A program made the position numbers and the translations under genes. Below, one piece after another: positions 34,167 through 42,603 of a DNA stretch of 64,000 bases (its first letter is position 1; each line of letters starts with the position of its first letter). Below the pieces are notes generated by a model, which saw only the letters and a program-made list of their open reading frames with translations, did no database searches and was not told the DNA's origin. The DNA comes from Streptomyces sp. CB02923. GTDB taxonomy: Bacteria > Actinomycetota > Actinomycetes > Streptomycetales > Streptomycetaceae. The stretch spans positions 571,852 to 635,851 of the forward strand of contig NZ_LWKZ01000026.1 of NCBI RefSeq assembly GCF_001905005.1, given 5' to 3'.

Positions 34167-35333
34167 CCCGGCGTTCCGTACGCCGTACTTCTTCAGCAGC
34201 GGCAGGTGCGCGGCGACACCGCGCGCATCCTGGTACCAGACGTGGTGCACGGCCCGGCCCGCCCGGTACGTGAAGTGGGGTGTGCCGGACTTCGCGTCGA
34301 AGCGGTAGGCGGCGCCCTTGCTGCGGCGCAGCGCCTCCGCCTCCTTCCAGGTCAGGTGCTTGGCGCGGGCCTTGACACCCTGGGTCCAGTCCCAGCCGTA
34401 CCCGGGGAAGGCCACTTCGAGCTTGTCGCGCGGCACGGTGCGGGTGGCGTAGCGCAGGAACTCCTCGTACCAGGCGAGCGAGGACAGCGGGCCCGGGGAG
34501 CCCTCGGCCCAGTGCAGGTCGTAGCCCATGATCCGGACGCGGTCGGCGGCCCTGCCGAGGCGCACGTAGTCGTACGCCTTGCCGGAGGTGCCGGTGCGGG
34601 CCATGACCGTGATGACGCAGCTCTTGCCCCTGGCGTGCAGCTTGGTGCACAGCTCGTCGGCGAACAGCGCGTAACCGGTGCGTACGCGCTCCCGCATTTG
34701 GGCGGTGCCGGTGGTCGCCATCGTCTCGTAGTCGAGGTCGATGCCGTCGTACGCGCGCGAGGCCACCAGCCGCAGCAGCGCCGCGACGTGCGCGCCGCGG
34801 CGGGCCCGGTCGTGCAGCAGCGCGGCCATCGCGTTGGCGTTCATGGACTCGTTGACGGTGGGCACGACCTTGATGCCGGCCTTGTGCAGCCCGGCGATGA
34901 TCCGCTTGTTTCCCGCGCCCGGCTGGCTCCTGATGGTGGTGGCGGAGGTGGCCCGGTACCAGAACGGGCTGACCGTGTGCAGTTGCGCGGCGTGCTGGAG
35001 GGCGTCGCGGTAGGCGGTCCGGGTGTCGTCCCAGTAGGGCAGCCAGGCGGATACCGTGCGGCTGGACTTCACGGCGGCGGGAGCCTTGGCGCCCGGCATC
35101 CCGGCGTCGTCGAAACCGTCGTCGAACCCGCCGTCGAAACCGCTGTCGAAACCGTCGTCAGCGGCGGCGGGAGGTGCGACGGCAGGAGGCGCGGTTGCGC
35201 GCGTCCCGTGTGCGGCGGTGCCCCCCGTACGGTCCTGAGCCGCGGCGCCGGGAGTCAGAGCGGCGGCGACCCCGGCCGCCGTCAGCAGGAACACGAGCCC
35301 GAGCCGCGCCCGGGGAGCGGATGCTTGGTCCAT
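34110..35333 (-). CDS. Secreted glycoside hydrolase family 18-like protein
   Basis: A 407-residue protein from ATG 35333. It has a signal peptide (LGLVFLLTAAGVAAALTPGAAA) and then a low-complexity Asp/Gly/Phe segment (GFDSGFDGGFDDGFDDAG). The GH18 barrel follows, with the catalytic DGIDLDYE motif, and MGYDLHW and WALGFEDPRFW complete the family pattern. Related YaaH-type proteins hydrolyse spore-cortex or cell-wall peptidoglycan, and others hydrolyse chitin. It overlaps the convergent XRE gene by 57 bases. Confidence 0.9.
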   Translation of the reverse strand: MDQASAPRARLGLVFLLTAAGVAAALTPGAAAQDRTGGTAAHGTRATAPPAVAPPAAADDGFDSGFDGGFDDGFDDAGMPGAKAPAAVKSSRTVSAWLPYWDDTRTAYRDALQHAAQLHTVSPFWYRATSATTIRSQPGAGNKRIIAGLHKAGIKVVPTVNESMNANAMAALLHDRARRGAHVAALLRLVASRAYDGIDLDYETMATTGTAQMRERVRTGYALFADELCTKLHARGKSCVITVMARTGTSGKAYDYVRLGRAADRVRIMGYDLHWAEGSPGPLSSLAWYEEFLRYATRTVPRDKLEVAFPGYGWDWTQGVKARAKHLTWKEAEALRRSKGAAYRFDAKSGTPHFTYRAGRAVHHVWYQDARGVAAHLPLLKKYGVRNAGLWALGFEDPRFWKVLRGE

Positions 35334-35427
35334 GCCCCGAGCTTGTCCCGGGCACCGCACACCCGCCGCGCCGGTTGCGCCGAACGGCCTCCGGGGCGCA
35401 CCCGGAGCGGGCCGGTTCCCCTCCGGG

Positions 35428-35551
35428 CCGTACCGCGAACGGTTCACAGCCGTACGCGAACGAGCCACAGCCGTACGCCGACGAGCCACAGCCGATGCGA
35501 ACCGGTCGCAGCCGTATAGGGACGAGCCGCAGCCGTACGTCAACGGTTCAG
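35428..35551. repeat. 21-bp tandem repeat between the GH18 and SDR genes
   Basis: About five degenerate copies of a CACAGCCGTACGCGAACGAG-like unit, with best copies starting near 35445 and 35466. They occupy almost the entire gap of about 210 bases between the GH18 start and the SDR stop. Confidence 0.75.
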
Positions 35552-36432
35552 CGGCGGGAGTCGGCGGAGTCCTCGGCCGCCCGGCCGCCCGCTCCGAGCA
35601 GGCCGGTCGCCGTGAGGTCGGCGTGGCCGGACAGGCGCAGGAACGCGCGGCGGGAGCCCTCGGCCACGATCCCCGGCAGGACGGCACGCACCGCCTGGCC
35701 CGCGCGCAGCCAGGGCTGCGCGTAGACCGTGGCGGCCCGCCGCTCGATGCCGCGGACCATACGGTCGGCCACCGGTCCGGCGTCGTACGTCTTCGACGCG
35801 GGCCACGGCAGGTGGGCGCGCAGCTCGCGCATCGCCGTCCGGCCGTCGGAGGCCCGGACCATGTCGGTGTCCGCCCAGCTGAGGTACGCGGTGCCGACAC
35901 CCACCCCGCGGTGGGCCAGCTCGGCGCGCAGGACCTGCGCGAAGGTCTCCACCCCGGACTTCGAGGCGCAGTACGCGGACAGCATCGGGGCCGGCCCGAT
36001 GGCCGCGAGGGAGGCGACCTGGAGGAAGTAGCCCCGGGTACGCAGGAGCGCGGGCAGGAAGGCGCGTGCGGTCACCGCGCTGCCGATCAGGTTGACCTCG
36101 ACGACGCGGCGCCAGACGGCCGGGTCGGTATCAAGGAACAGGCCGCCCGCCACCACCCCGGCGTTGGCGACGACGACGGACGGCGGGCCGAAGCGGCGCT
36201 CCACGAGCGCGGCGGCGCGGTCCATGGCGTCCTCGTCGGTGACGTCCACCGGCCAGTGGGCGGCACGCCCCGGCAGACCGGCCGCGACCCGCTCCAACTC
36301 GTCCTCCTCCAGCCCGAGCAGGGCCACGCCTGCTCCCCGCCGGACGAGTGAACGCGCCATGTGCGCGCCCAGGCCGCGCGCGGCGCCGGTGACCACGGCG
36401 GTGCACCCCCGCAGGGGAAGGGCGTGGCTCAT
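35548..36432 (-). CDS. Short-chain dehydrogenase/reductase
   Basis: A 294-residue SDR from ATG 36432, preceded by GGAGG. It has the cofactor motif TGAARGLGAHMA (about 15-26), NAG (VVVANAGVV), and catalytic Ser and YxxxK in SAYCASKSGVETFAQ. A C-terminal extension (VYAQPWLRAGQAVRAVLPGI) is typical of steroid/lipid-type SDRs. It is divergent from the SRPBCC and FAD oxidoreductase genes and may act with them. The substrate is unknown. Confidence 0.92.
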   Translation of the reverse strand: MSHALPLRGCTAVVTGAARGLGAHMARSLVRRGAGVALLGLEEDELERVAAGLPGRAAHWPVDVTDEDAMDRAAALVERRFGPPSVVVANAGVVAGGLFLDTDPAVWRRVVEVNLIGSAVTARAFLPALLRTRGYFLQVASLAAIGPAPMLSAYCASKSGVETFAQVLRAELAHRGVGVGTAYLSWADTDMVRASDGRTAMRELRAHLPWPASKTYDAGPVADRMVRGIERRAATVYAQPWLRAGQAVRAVLPGIVAEGSRRAFLRLSGHADLTATGLLGAGGRAAEDSADSRR

Positions 36433-36730
36433 GGTCGGGCCTCCACGGGCTGCGAGCGGTACCGGTCGGGGCGGCGGGTCCAGGGGGGACCCGAGATCGG
36501 GTCGAGGCCGGGCTGAGGCCGGGTTGAGGGCGCGTCGAGATCGGATTTCCCCAACGTAACGCCGTGGCAGCGGCGCAGCCCGGCGCCTCACGGACACACG
36601 GGCATACGGGCACACGGGCACACGGGTGTGGTGCCGAAGGTACGGATGTGGCCCCGGAGGCCGAACCGAGAGGACCGGCCTAGGCTGGCAGGCGACGCCG
36701 ACGACCGGTTCCCCCGACGTTGGAGACCGC
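36433..36730. other. Divergent promoter region with short repeats
   Basis: About 300 bases with no recognised gene. It contains an (ACGGGCAC)n-like run at about 36596-36628 and should hold promoters for the SDR and SRPBCC genes. Confidence 0.45.
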
Positions 36731-37186
36731 ATGGCGGTACGACATCAGCTGATCAAGAGGCACCCCGACGCGGTGTGGGCGGTGCTCGCCGACGGCAGCC
36801 GCTATCAGGACTGGGTGGTCGGGCCGTACCGGTCGCAGCCGTGCGAGGGCGTCTGGCCGGAACTGGGCTCCGCGCTCTCCTACAGCGTGCACCTGGGACC
36901 GTGGACGCTCACCGGCCGGACCGTCGTCCGGCGCTGCGAAGCCCCCCGGGAACTGGAGCTGGAGGTCGACAGCGGCGCGCTGGGCACCGCGCGGATCGCG
37001 GTCGAGATCCGCCCCTGGGGCGACTACAGCCTGGTCATCATGGACGAGCACCCCCTGCAAGGACCCGGCGGGCTGGTGCACAACGCCGTCCTGGACGCCC
37101 TGTTCCAGATCCGGCACCGCCGCATGCTGAGCCGCCTGGCCAAGGTCGTGGAGAGCTGCCCGCGGCAGCCGAGCGAGGCGGCGTGA
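36731..37186 (+). CDS. SRPBCC (START-like) family protein
   Basis: A 151-residue protein from ATG 36731 (MAVRHQLIKRHPDAVWAVLA). It has the polyketide-cyclase/START-like layout, with WAVLADGSRYQDWVVG near the start and a long C-terminal helix (FQIRHRRMLSRLAKVVES). Members bind hydrophobic ligands. It lies 166 bases upstream of the FAD oxidoreductase, on the same strand and probably co-transcribed. The gap has repeated CGTACGGAC motifs. Confidence 0.82.
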   Translation: MAVRHQLIKRHPDAVWAVLADGSRYQDWVVGPYRSQPCEGVWPELGSALSYSVHLGPWTLTGRTVVRRCEAPRELELEVDSGALGTARIAVEIRPWGDYSLVIMDEHPLQGPGGLVHNAVLDALFQIRHRRMLSRLAKVVESCPRQPSEAA

Positions 37187-37352
37187 AGGCTCGTATCCGG
37201 GGCGTACGGACCGGCCGGAGCAGAGCCGAGGCCGCACGGACGGCCTCGGTCGTACGGACAACCCTGGTCGTACGGACAGCCCTGGACCTCCGGGTGCCCC
37301 TGGCCGTACGGGCGGCCCCGGTGCCCCCGGGCCCGGCGGAGAGGAGACGGCG

Positions 37353-38990
37353 ATGCCGGACGCGGTGGTGATCGGCGCCGGCCCGAACGGGCTGGTGGCC
37401 GCCAATCTGCTGGCCGACGCGGGCTGGAGCGTGGAGGTCCTGGAGGCGCAGCCCGAGGCGGGCGGCGCGGTCCGCAGCGACCGCGGCGTGCACCCCGACT
37501 TCGTCAACGACCTGTGCAGTTCCTTCTATCCCCTGGCCGCCGCCTCGCCCGTGCTCGCCGCCCTCCGCCTCGACGACCACGGGCTGCGGTGGAGCCACGC
37601 GCCACGGGTCCTCGCGCATCCGCTGGCCGACGGCCGGTGCGCGGTGCTGGAACGCCGACGGCCTGCCACAGCCGACGGGCTGGACCGCTTCGCCACGGGC
37701 GACGGCGACGCCTGGAAGCGGCTCTGCGACATCTGGGACCGGGTGGGTCCGGACATTCTGGGCGCTCTGTTCACCCCGTTCCCGCCGGTACGGGCCACTG
37801 CCCGGCTCGCCGCCCGGCTGCGCGGCGCGGGCGGCCTGCGGCTGGCGCGCACCCTGGTACTGCCCGTACGGCGCCTGGGCGAGGAGGAGTTCGGCGGCGA
37901 GGGCGGCCGGCTGCTGCTCGCGGGCAACGCCCTGCACGCCGACCTGGCGCCGGAGGCCGCGGGCAGCGGCGGCTTCGGGTGGCTGATGTCCATGCTCGCC
38001 CAGTCGTACGGCTTTCCCGTGCCGGTCGGCGGCGCGGGCGCGCTGACCGAGGCCCTGGTACGGCGGCTGGAGGCGCGCGGCGGTGTGCTGCGCTGCGGTG
38101 AACGCGTGACCGAGGTCGTCGTGCGCGCGGGCCACGCCGTTGCGGTGCGTACCGCGGGTGGTGAATCGGTGCCGGCGGGCCGGGCCGTACTGGCCGACGT
38201 CTCCGTACCGTCCCTCTACGGCGACCTGGTCGACAGCCGGCACCTGCCCACGCGGCTGCTGGCGGACCTGCGCCGCTTCCAGTGGGACTTCGCCACGTTC
38301 AAGGTCGACTGGGCGCTGGACGGTGCGGTGCCGTGGACCGCCCGGGAGGCGGCGACCGCCGGCACCGTGCACCTGGCCGACGGCGTCGACGACCTGACGC
38401 GGTTCGCCGCGCAGCTCGCGGCGGGCCGGGTACCGGACCGGCCGTTCGCCCTCTTCGGGCAGATGACGACCGCCGACGCCACGCGCTCACCGGCCGGGAC
38501 CGAGTCGGCGTGGGCGTACACCCACGTACCGCACGTCGTCCGCGCGGACGACGGGGGCGCCGGCATCACCGGCGCTTGGAGCCACGGTGAGCGGGAGGCG
38601 ATGGCGGACCGGGTGGAGGAGCAGGTGGAGCGGTACGCGCCGGGCTTCCGCTCCCGCGTACGGGCCCGCCGCGTCCTCGCGCCGCCCACGCTCCAGGCGC
38701 TCGACGCCAACCTGCACGGCGGTGCCATCAACGGCGGTACGACCGCCATGCACCAGCAGCTCGTCTTCCGCCCGGTGCCGGGCACCGGACGCCCTGAGAC
38801 GCCGGTCAAGGGCCTCTTCCTGGCCTCGGCCGGGGCGCACCCGGGCGGCGGTGTGCACGGCGCGCCCGGCGCCAACGCGGCGCGCGCCGCCCTGCGCAAG
38901 CGGTCGCCGAGCAGCACACTCACCCGTCTCCAGCGCTCACTGACCGGCCGCAACCGGCTCGGTGACCGGCCGGACGATCCGGCGGAGTGA
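37353..38990 (+). CDS. FAD-dependent oxidoreductase, phytoene-desaturase-like
   Basis: A 545-residue flavoprotein with ribosome site GGAGACGGCG before ATG 37353. The dinucleotide motif is VVIGAGPNGLVAANLLADAG at residues 4-23, followed by VLEAQPEAGGAVRSD. The C-terminal FAD motif lies in LFLASAGAHPGGGVHGAPG. It belongs to the CrtI-like NAD(P)/FAD group, which desaturates or isomerises isoprenoids. It converges with a terpene cyclase 120 bases away. A joint pathway is possible but unproven. Confidence 0.9.
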   Translation: MPDAVVIGAGPNGLVAANLLADAGWSVEVLEAQPEAGGAVRSDRGVHPDFVNDLCSSFYPLAAASPVLAALRLDDHGLRWSHAPRVLAHPLADGRCAVLERRRPATADGLDRFATGDGDAWKRLCDIWDRVGPDILGALFTPFPPVRATARLAARLRGAGGLRLARTLVLPVRRLGEEEFGGEGGRLLLAGNALHADLAPEAAGSGGFGWLMSMLAQSYGFPVPVGGAGALTEALVRRLEARGGVLRCGERVTEVVVRAGHAVAVRTAGGESVPAGRAVLADVSVPSLYGDLVDSRHLPTRLLADLRRFQWDFATFKVDWALDGAVPWTAREAATAGTVHLADGVDDLTRFAAQLAAGRVPDRPFALFGQMTTADATRSPAGTESAWAYTHVPHVVRADDGGAGITGAWSHGEREAMADRVEEQVERYAPGFRSRVRARRVLAPPTLQALDANLHGGAINGGTTAMHQQLVFRPVPGTGRPETPVKGLFLASAGAHPGGGVHGAPGANAARAALRKRSPSSTLTRLQRSLTGRNRLGDRPDDPAE

Positions 38991-39029
38991 CGCGGACGGG
39001 GTCGCGGGCGAAGGGTCGCGAGCGAAGGG

Positions 39030-39121
39030 CGGCGGACGGCAGGCGGCGGACGGCAGGCGGCGGGACAGTCCGTCAGGCCGTCACCCGGTGGGCCGTCAGC
39101 CGGTAGGCCGTCAGCCGGTGG
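39030..39121. repeat. Two short tandem arrays downstream of the FAD oxidoreductase
   Basis: GGCGGACGGCAGGC-type units (about 39030-39062) are followed by (G)TCAGCCGGTnGGCC units (about 39073-39121). They fill the convergent gap before, and just into, the end of the terpene cyclase gene. Confidence 0.6.
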
Positions 39122-40334
39122 TCTGCGCCGCCCACGCGTGCGAGCGCGCGCCGCCATCCGCTTGCGCTTTCAACCTTCCTTCCATTTCCGCTTCCACTCC
39201 CGCTTCCACGAGCGCCGGGGAGTGGGTGGCCGGAATCAGACCCCACCACCAGGAGATGACGGGGATGTCCAGCGGCGCGTGGCTGTCGTCGGTGGGCGTG
39301 GAACACAGCGTCGACGGCAGGCGGGCCGGGTCGTCGGGAGTGGTGTAGCGCAGGGAGGTGATGCCCCAGTCCTGGGACCCGCGGATGAACGAGCCCAGGT
39401 TGTGCAGGTACTGACGCAGTTGCGGGCTGGCCTGCTTCCGCAGGTGCGCGCTCAGGCGCATGAACAGCGTCATCACACGGTCCCGCTGGGCTATCGCCGT
39501 GATCAGCGCCTCGTCCTGGGATATGCCGTACTCGTTCTGCAGGACGCGCAGGACGTTGAGGTAGTAGCCCGGACCCCGGCTCTCCTTGTGGTGGGAAAAG
39601 ATATCGTTGTCCCAGGTGATGATGAAGGAGGCCATCTCGGCCGCGGCGCGCACGGACGTGTGCTCACGCTCGTGCGGCTGGAGTTCGTAGCCGTGCCCCA
39701 TCTCCAGCATCGGCAGGACGACCGAGGTCGCTCCGTCGTACAGGCGCATCAGGGTGTAGTCGGGCAGGCTCGGCACGGTGCCCGCGCGCCGGTAGGACGC
39801 CTCCCACACCACGGAGAAGAAGTACTCACGCAGGGCGTCGATCCAGCGGGCGGCCTGGCCCGCTGTGCCGTAACGGGAGACACGGTGCCGCAGGTCGCGC
39901 AGGCCCTCGGCGAGACGGTCGCCCGGCAGGGTGGGGGCCTCGGGGTTCTGCGCGACGCGCAGCAGCCGGTGCAGCACGCCGGTCAGCTCGCCCGGGTCGT
40001 GGCCGAGGTCGCTCTCCTCGCAGTAGCCGTCGTCGACGCCGAAGAGCCACAGGACGAAGTCCGCGAGGAGGGAGACGACCTCCTCGCGGCCGTCGGGCAG
40101 GATCCGGGCCGAGAAGCCGCCGATCCCATGGGTCACCAGCCGCCCGCGCAGCTCGTCGGAGCCTATGCAGAAACGATTCGCCCAAGCGGTCGTACGGGCC
40201 TCGATCTCCAGGTGCCGGGGGTGGACGGCGGGCGGGATGGGCGAGTAGGTCGGCGGAACGGTCAGCTCGGGTCCCACACCGGACCACCTCTCAGCATCGT
40301 CACGGCACAGTCGGCCGGACGGAGAAACAGACAT
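39111..40334 (-). CDS. Class I terpene cyclase
   Basis: A 407-residue terpene synthase. The Mg-binding acidic motif is DDGYCE (Asp101, Asp102, Glu106), and the NSE motif is Asn243-Asp244-Ser247-Glu251 (NDIFSHHKE). Arg197, exactly 46 residues before Asn243, is the expected diphosphate sensor, and Arg329-Tyr330 is the RY pair. All catalytic elements are intact. The long C-terminal tail is normal for bacterial sesquiterpene cyclases. The product cannot be named from these motifs. The start is ATG 40334 with AAAGG upstream, and a palindrome lies in its promoter. It may form a small terpene locus with the convergent FAD oxidoreductase. Confidence 0.94.
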   Translation of the reverse strand: MSVSPSGRLCRDDAERWSGVGPELTVPPTYSPIPPAVHPRHLEIEARTTAWANRFCIGSDELRGRLVTHGIGGFSARILPDGREEVVSLLADFVLWLFGVDDGYCEESDLGHDPGELTGVLHRLLRVAQNPEAPTLPGDRLAEGLRDLRHRVSRYGTAGQAARWIDALREYFFSVVWEASYRRAGTVPSLPDYTLMRLYDGATSVVLPMLEMGHGYELQPHEREHTSVRAAAEMASFIITWDNDIFSHHKESRGPGYYLNVLRVLQNEYGISQDEALITAIAQRDRVMTLFMRLSAHLRKQASPQLRQYLHNLGSFIRGSQDWGITSLRYTTPDDPARLPSTLCSTPTDDSHAPLDIPVISWWWGLIPATHSPALVEAGVEAEMEGRLKAQADGGARSHAWAAQTTG

Positions 40335-40353
40335 GTCGGCCTTTGATCGATCA

Positions 40354-40368
40354 ACTATGGCGCATAGT
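40354..40368. promoter_or_regulatory. Perfect palindrome in the terpene cyclase promoter
   Basis: ACTATG-GCG-CATAGT, perfect 6-base arms, 20 bases upstream of the cyclase start, with GATCGATC between. The position suits a repressor site. No dedicated regulator is adjacent. Confidence 0.5.
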
Positions 40369-40520
40369 ACGTCCCCCGCCCCCCTGATCCAATAGGGCTT
40401 TCGTGTCTATGACAAGTTTCGGAAGGTAACCATCCGCTTCCCGTCGGTCTCCGGACGCCACCCCTTCGCGCCGGCGACGGGGCCCGTACACCGGGGTGAA
40501 CTGCGCACCCTGACGGAGTG

Positions 40521-40697
40521 TCGCCACCGAGCCGGAGACATTCGAGGAGGCGGCGTCACCGGACCGGAGACACCTGAAACGGCGCCGTCACCGGACTGGA
40601 GACACTTGAAACGGCGCCATCACGAACCGGAGACTCCTGAGACGGCGCCATCACGAACCGGAGACACCCCGACGGAATGTCATCACCGGCCTGGAGA
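40521..40697. repeat. 32-bp tandem repeat upstream of the methyltransferase
   Basis: About five and a half copies of a 31-33 bp unit of the form CGTCACCGGACnGGAGACAC followed by nTGAAACGGCGC. Units start near 40521, 40554, 40586, 40618, 40649 and 40681. The array runs into the first codons of the methyltransferase frame. The rest of the region 40335-40676 has the cyclase promoter and no gene. Confidence 0.85.
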
Positions 40698-41564
40698 AGA
40701 AGCACGGAGCACGGGACACGGTGCACCGTGCCGGACCCCACCGACTTCGACGAAGCCGAGCGCCGCGCCTGGACAGGGCGGGCGCAGGCATACGAGCGGA
40801 GCTTCGCCTCGCTCTGCGCCCACCCGGTCCCCGCCCTGCTCGACGCGGCGGGGATACACGCCGGCTCACGCGTGCTCGACGTCGGCACCGGCTCACGCGT
40901 GCTCGACGTCGGCACCGGTACCGCGGCCCGAGCCGCGGGTGAGCGGGGCGCCTCGGTGACGGCCGTGGATGCCGATCCCGGCATGACCGCCCGCGCGGCC
41001 GCGGCTTCCCCAGGCGTGTACGTGTGCGTGGCCGGCCTGCCCCGCCTGCCGTTCGCCGCCGACCGGTTCGGCGCCGTGATCGGCAACTTCGTGCTCAACC
41101 ACGTCGGGCGCCCCGGTGCCGCGCTCGCCGAGCTGCGCCGGGTCGCGCGTTCGGGCGCCCGGATCGCGCTCACCATATGGGCGGCCCCGCCGGCCTCCGG
41201 CCAGGCCTTGTTCGGGTGCGCGATCCGGGCCGCGGGAGTCACCCGCCCCGCCCACCTGCCCACGCTCGCGCCCGAAGACGACTTCCCGCGTACCGAAGAG
41301 GGTTTCGCCCGGCTGCTGCGCGATGCCGGGCTCACCGATGTCCGATGCTCAACGCTCGCCTGGGAACACCGGGCCAGCCCCGAGGAATGGTGGAGCGGAC
41401 CCGCCGCGGGAGTGGCGACGGCCGGTCAGGTGATCACGAGCCGACCGCCCGCGGTCGTCGCGGAGATCAGGCGTCATTACGACGCGATGTGCGCGGACTT
41501 CACGGGGCCGGACGGCATGCTCGTACTGCCGCACGCCGCGCTGCTGGGCAGCGGGCGCGTGTGA
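40677..41564 (+). CDS. Class I SAM-dependent methyltransferase with duplicated motif I
   Basis: A 295-residue methyltransferase. Motif I is present twice in tandem: GSRVLDVGT at residues 63-71 and again at 72-80, from an exact-length 27-bp duplication. The second copy leads into the normal GTAARAAGERG. Motif II (VTAVDADPGM) and the post-I/IV region (RFGAVIGNFVLNHV) look intact. The duplication adds nine residues in the SAM-binding loop and may impair folding. The start could also be GTG 40728; ATG 40677 lies inside the repeat array. Confidence 0.85.
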   Translation: MSSPAWRRSTEHGTRCTVPDPTDFDEAERRAWTGRAQAYERSFASLCAHPVPALLDAAGIHAGSRVLDVGTGSRVLDVGTGTAARAAGERGASVTAVDADPGMTARAAAASPGVYVCVAGLPRLPFAADRFGAVIGNFVLNHVGRPGAALAELRRVARSGARIALTIWAAPPASGQALFGCAIRAAGVTRPAHLPTLAPEDDFPRTEEGFARLLRDAGLTDVRCSTLAWEHRASPEEWWSGPAAGVATAGQVITSRPPAVVAEIRRHYDAMCADFTGPDGMLVLPHAALLGSGRV

Positions 41565-41640
41565 GGGCACGGGGCGAGGGACAGGGTTCGGGGTGCGAGC
41601 AGGACGCGGGACGAGGACGGGGTGAGGGAAGGTCGGACCA

Positions 41641-42510
41641 TCACGCAGGCGCGGGCAGGAAGTCCCGCAGGTGCGCGAGCAGCGCTTCCGGTGCCTCCTC
41701 CGCGATGAAGTGACCGCAGTCGGCGATCTCCGCGCCGGTCACCTGCTCCGGATGGGCGGAGTAGTCCCGCCAGATGTCCAGCGTCGGCAGCTGCGCGGGC
41801 AGGCCGACCGCTCCCCACAGGGCCAGTACGGGTACGGTCAGCAGCCGCCCCTCGGCGAAGTCCTCGTCGTCCAGGGCGGTGTCGGCCGCCGCGGCCCGGT
41901 AGTCGTCGAAACCCGCACGCAGCGCGCCGGGGCGGGAGAACGCCGCCACGTACGCGTCCACGACCTCGTCGGTCAACGCGTGCCGGTTGTAGGTCCACCG
42001 CTCGAAGAAGTACTCCAGATAGCCGCGGATGTCCTGCCCTACCAGCCATTCGGGCAGGTCGGGCTGGAGGTGGAAGAACCAGTGCCAGTATCCGGTGGCG
42101 ATCGTGGCGTCCAGGCGGCGGAACATCTCACGCGTCGGCACGATGTCCAGCAACGCGAGCCGGTCCACCTGTTCCGGCCGGTCCAGAGCCCAGCGGTGGG
42201 CCACCCGCGCACCCCGGTCGTGCCCGACGACGGCGGCCTGTTCAAACCCCAGCGACTCGACGAGACCCGCCATGTCGGCGGCCATCCGCCGCTTGTCGTA
42301 CCCGGTCACGGGCTTGTCGCTGCGGCCGTAACCCCGCAGGTCGGGGGCGACGACGGTGTACTTCCGGGCCAGTTCGCCGAGGACCGGCTGCCAGCACCGG
42401 GAGGTCTGCGGCCAGCCGTGCAGCAGCACCACCAGCGGGCCGGAGCCCGCCCGGGTGTAGTGCAGCCGTACGCCGTCCACCTGGGCCACGCCCGTGGTTG
42501 TACCGTCCAC
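41641..42510 (-). CDS. Alpha/beta hydrolase, fluoroacetate (haloacetate) dehalogenase-like
   Basis: A 289-residue hydrolase from GTG 42510 with GGGAGG upstream. Nucleophile Asp98 is in VGHDRGAR, acid Asp122 in LLDIVPT, and base His267 in CGHFIAEE, with HGWP at 31-34. Beyond the triad it has Arg99, Arg102, His143, Trp144 and a Tyr near 204. These match the order, and nearly the spacing, of the carboxylate- and halide-binding residues I remember for fluoroacetate dehalogenase (Asp110, Arg111, Arg114, Asp134, His155, Trp156, Tyr219, His280). An epoxide hydrolase-like activity is the alternative. It is divergent from a CGNR regulator. Confidence 0.85.
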   Translation of the reverse strand: MDGTTTGVAQVDGVRLHYTRAGSGPLVVLLHGWPQTSRCWQPVLGELARKYTVVAPDLRGYGRSDKPVTGYDKRRMAADMAGLVESLGFEQAAVVGHDRGARVAHRWALDRPEQVDRLALLDIVPTREMFRRLDATIATGYWHWFFHLQPDLPEWLVGQDIRGYLEYFFERWTYNRHALTDEVVDAYVAAFSRPGALRAGFDDYRAAAADTALDDEDFAEGRLLTVPVLALWGAVGLPAQLPTLDIWRDYSAHPEQVTGAEIADCGHFIAEEAPEALLAHLRDFLPAPA

Positions 42511-42578
42511 CGTCCGTTCCCTCCCACGCCATTCGCAATCCGTCTTCAGGGCCGGGCCGACGGCGGCCCGTTACCGGG

Positions 42579-42599
42579 CTAACCATCTCAGGGGGTTAG
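42579..42599. promoter_or_regulatory. Operator-like inverted repeat between hydrolase and CGNR regulator
   Basis: CTAACC (42579-42584) and GGTTAG (42594-42599) flank a nine-base spacer in the short divergent promoter region. The right arm overlaps the ribosome site of the regulator gene, which fits autorepression. Confidence 0.55.
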
Positions 42600-42603
42600 T
42601 ACA

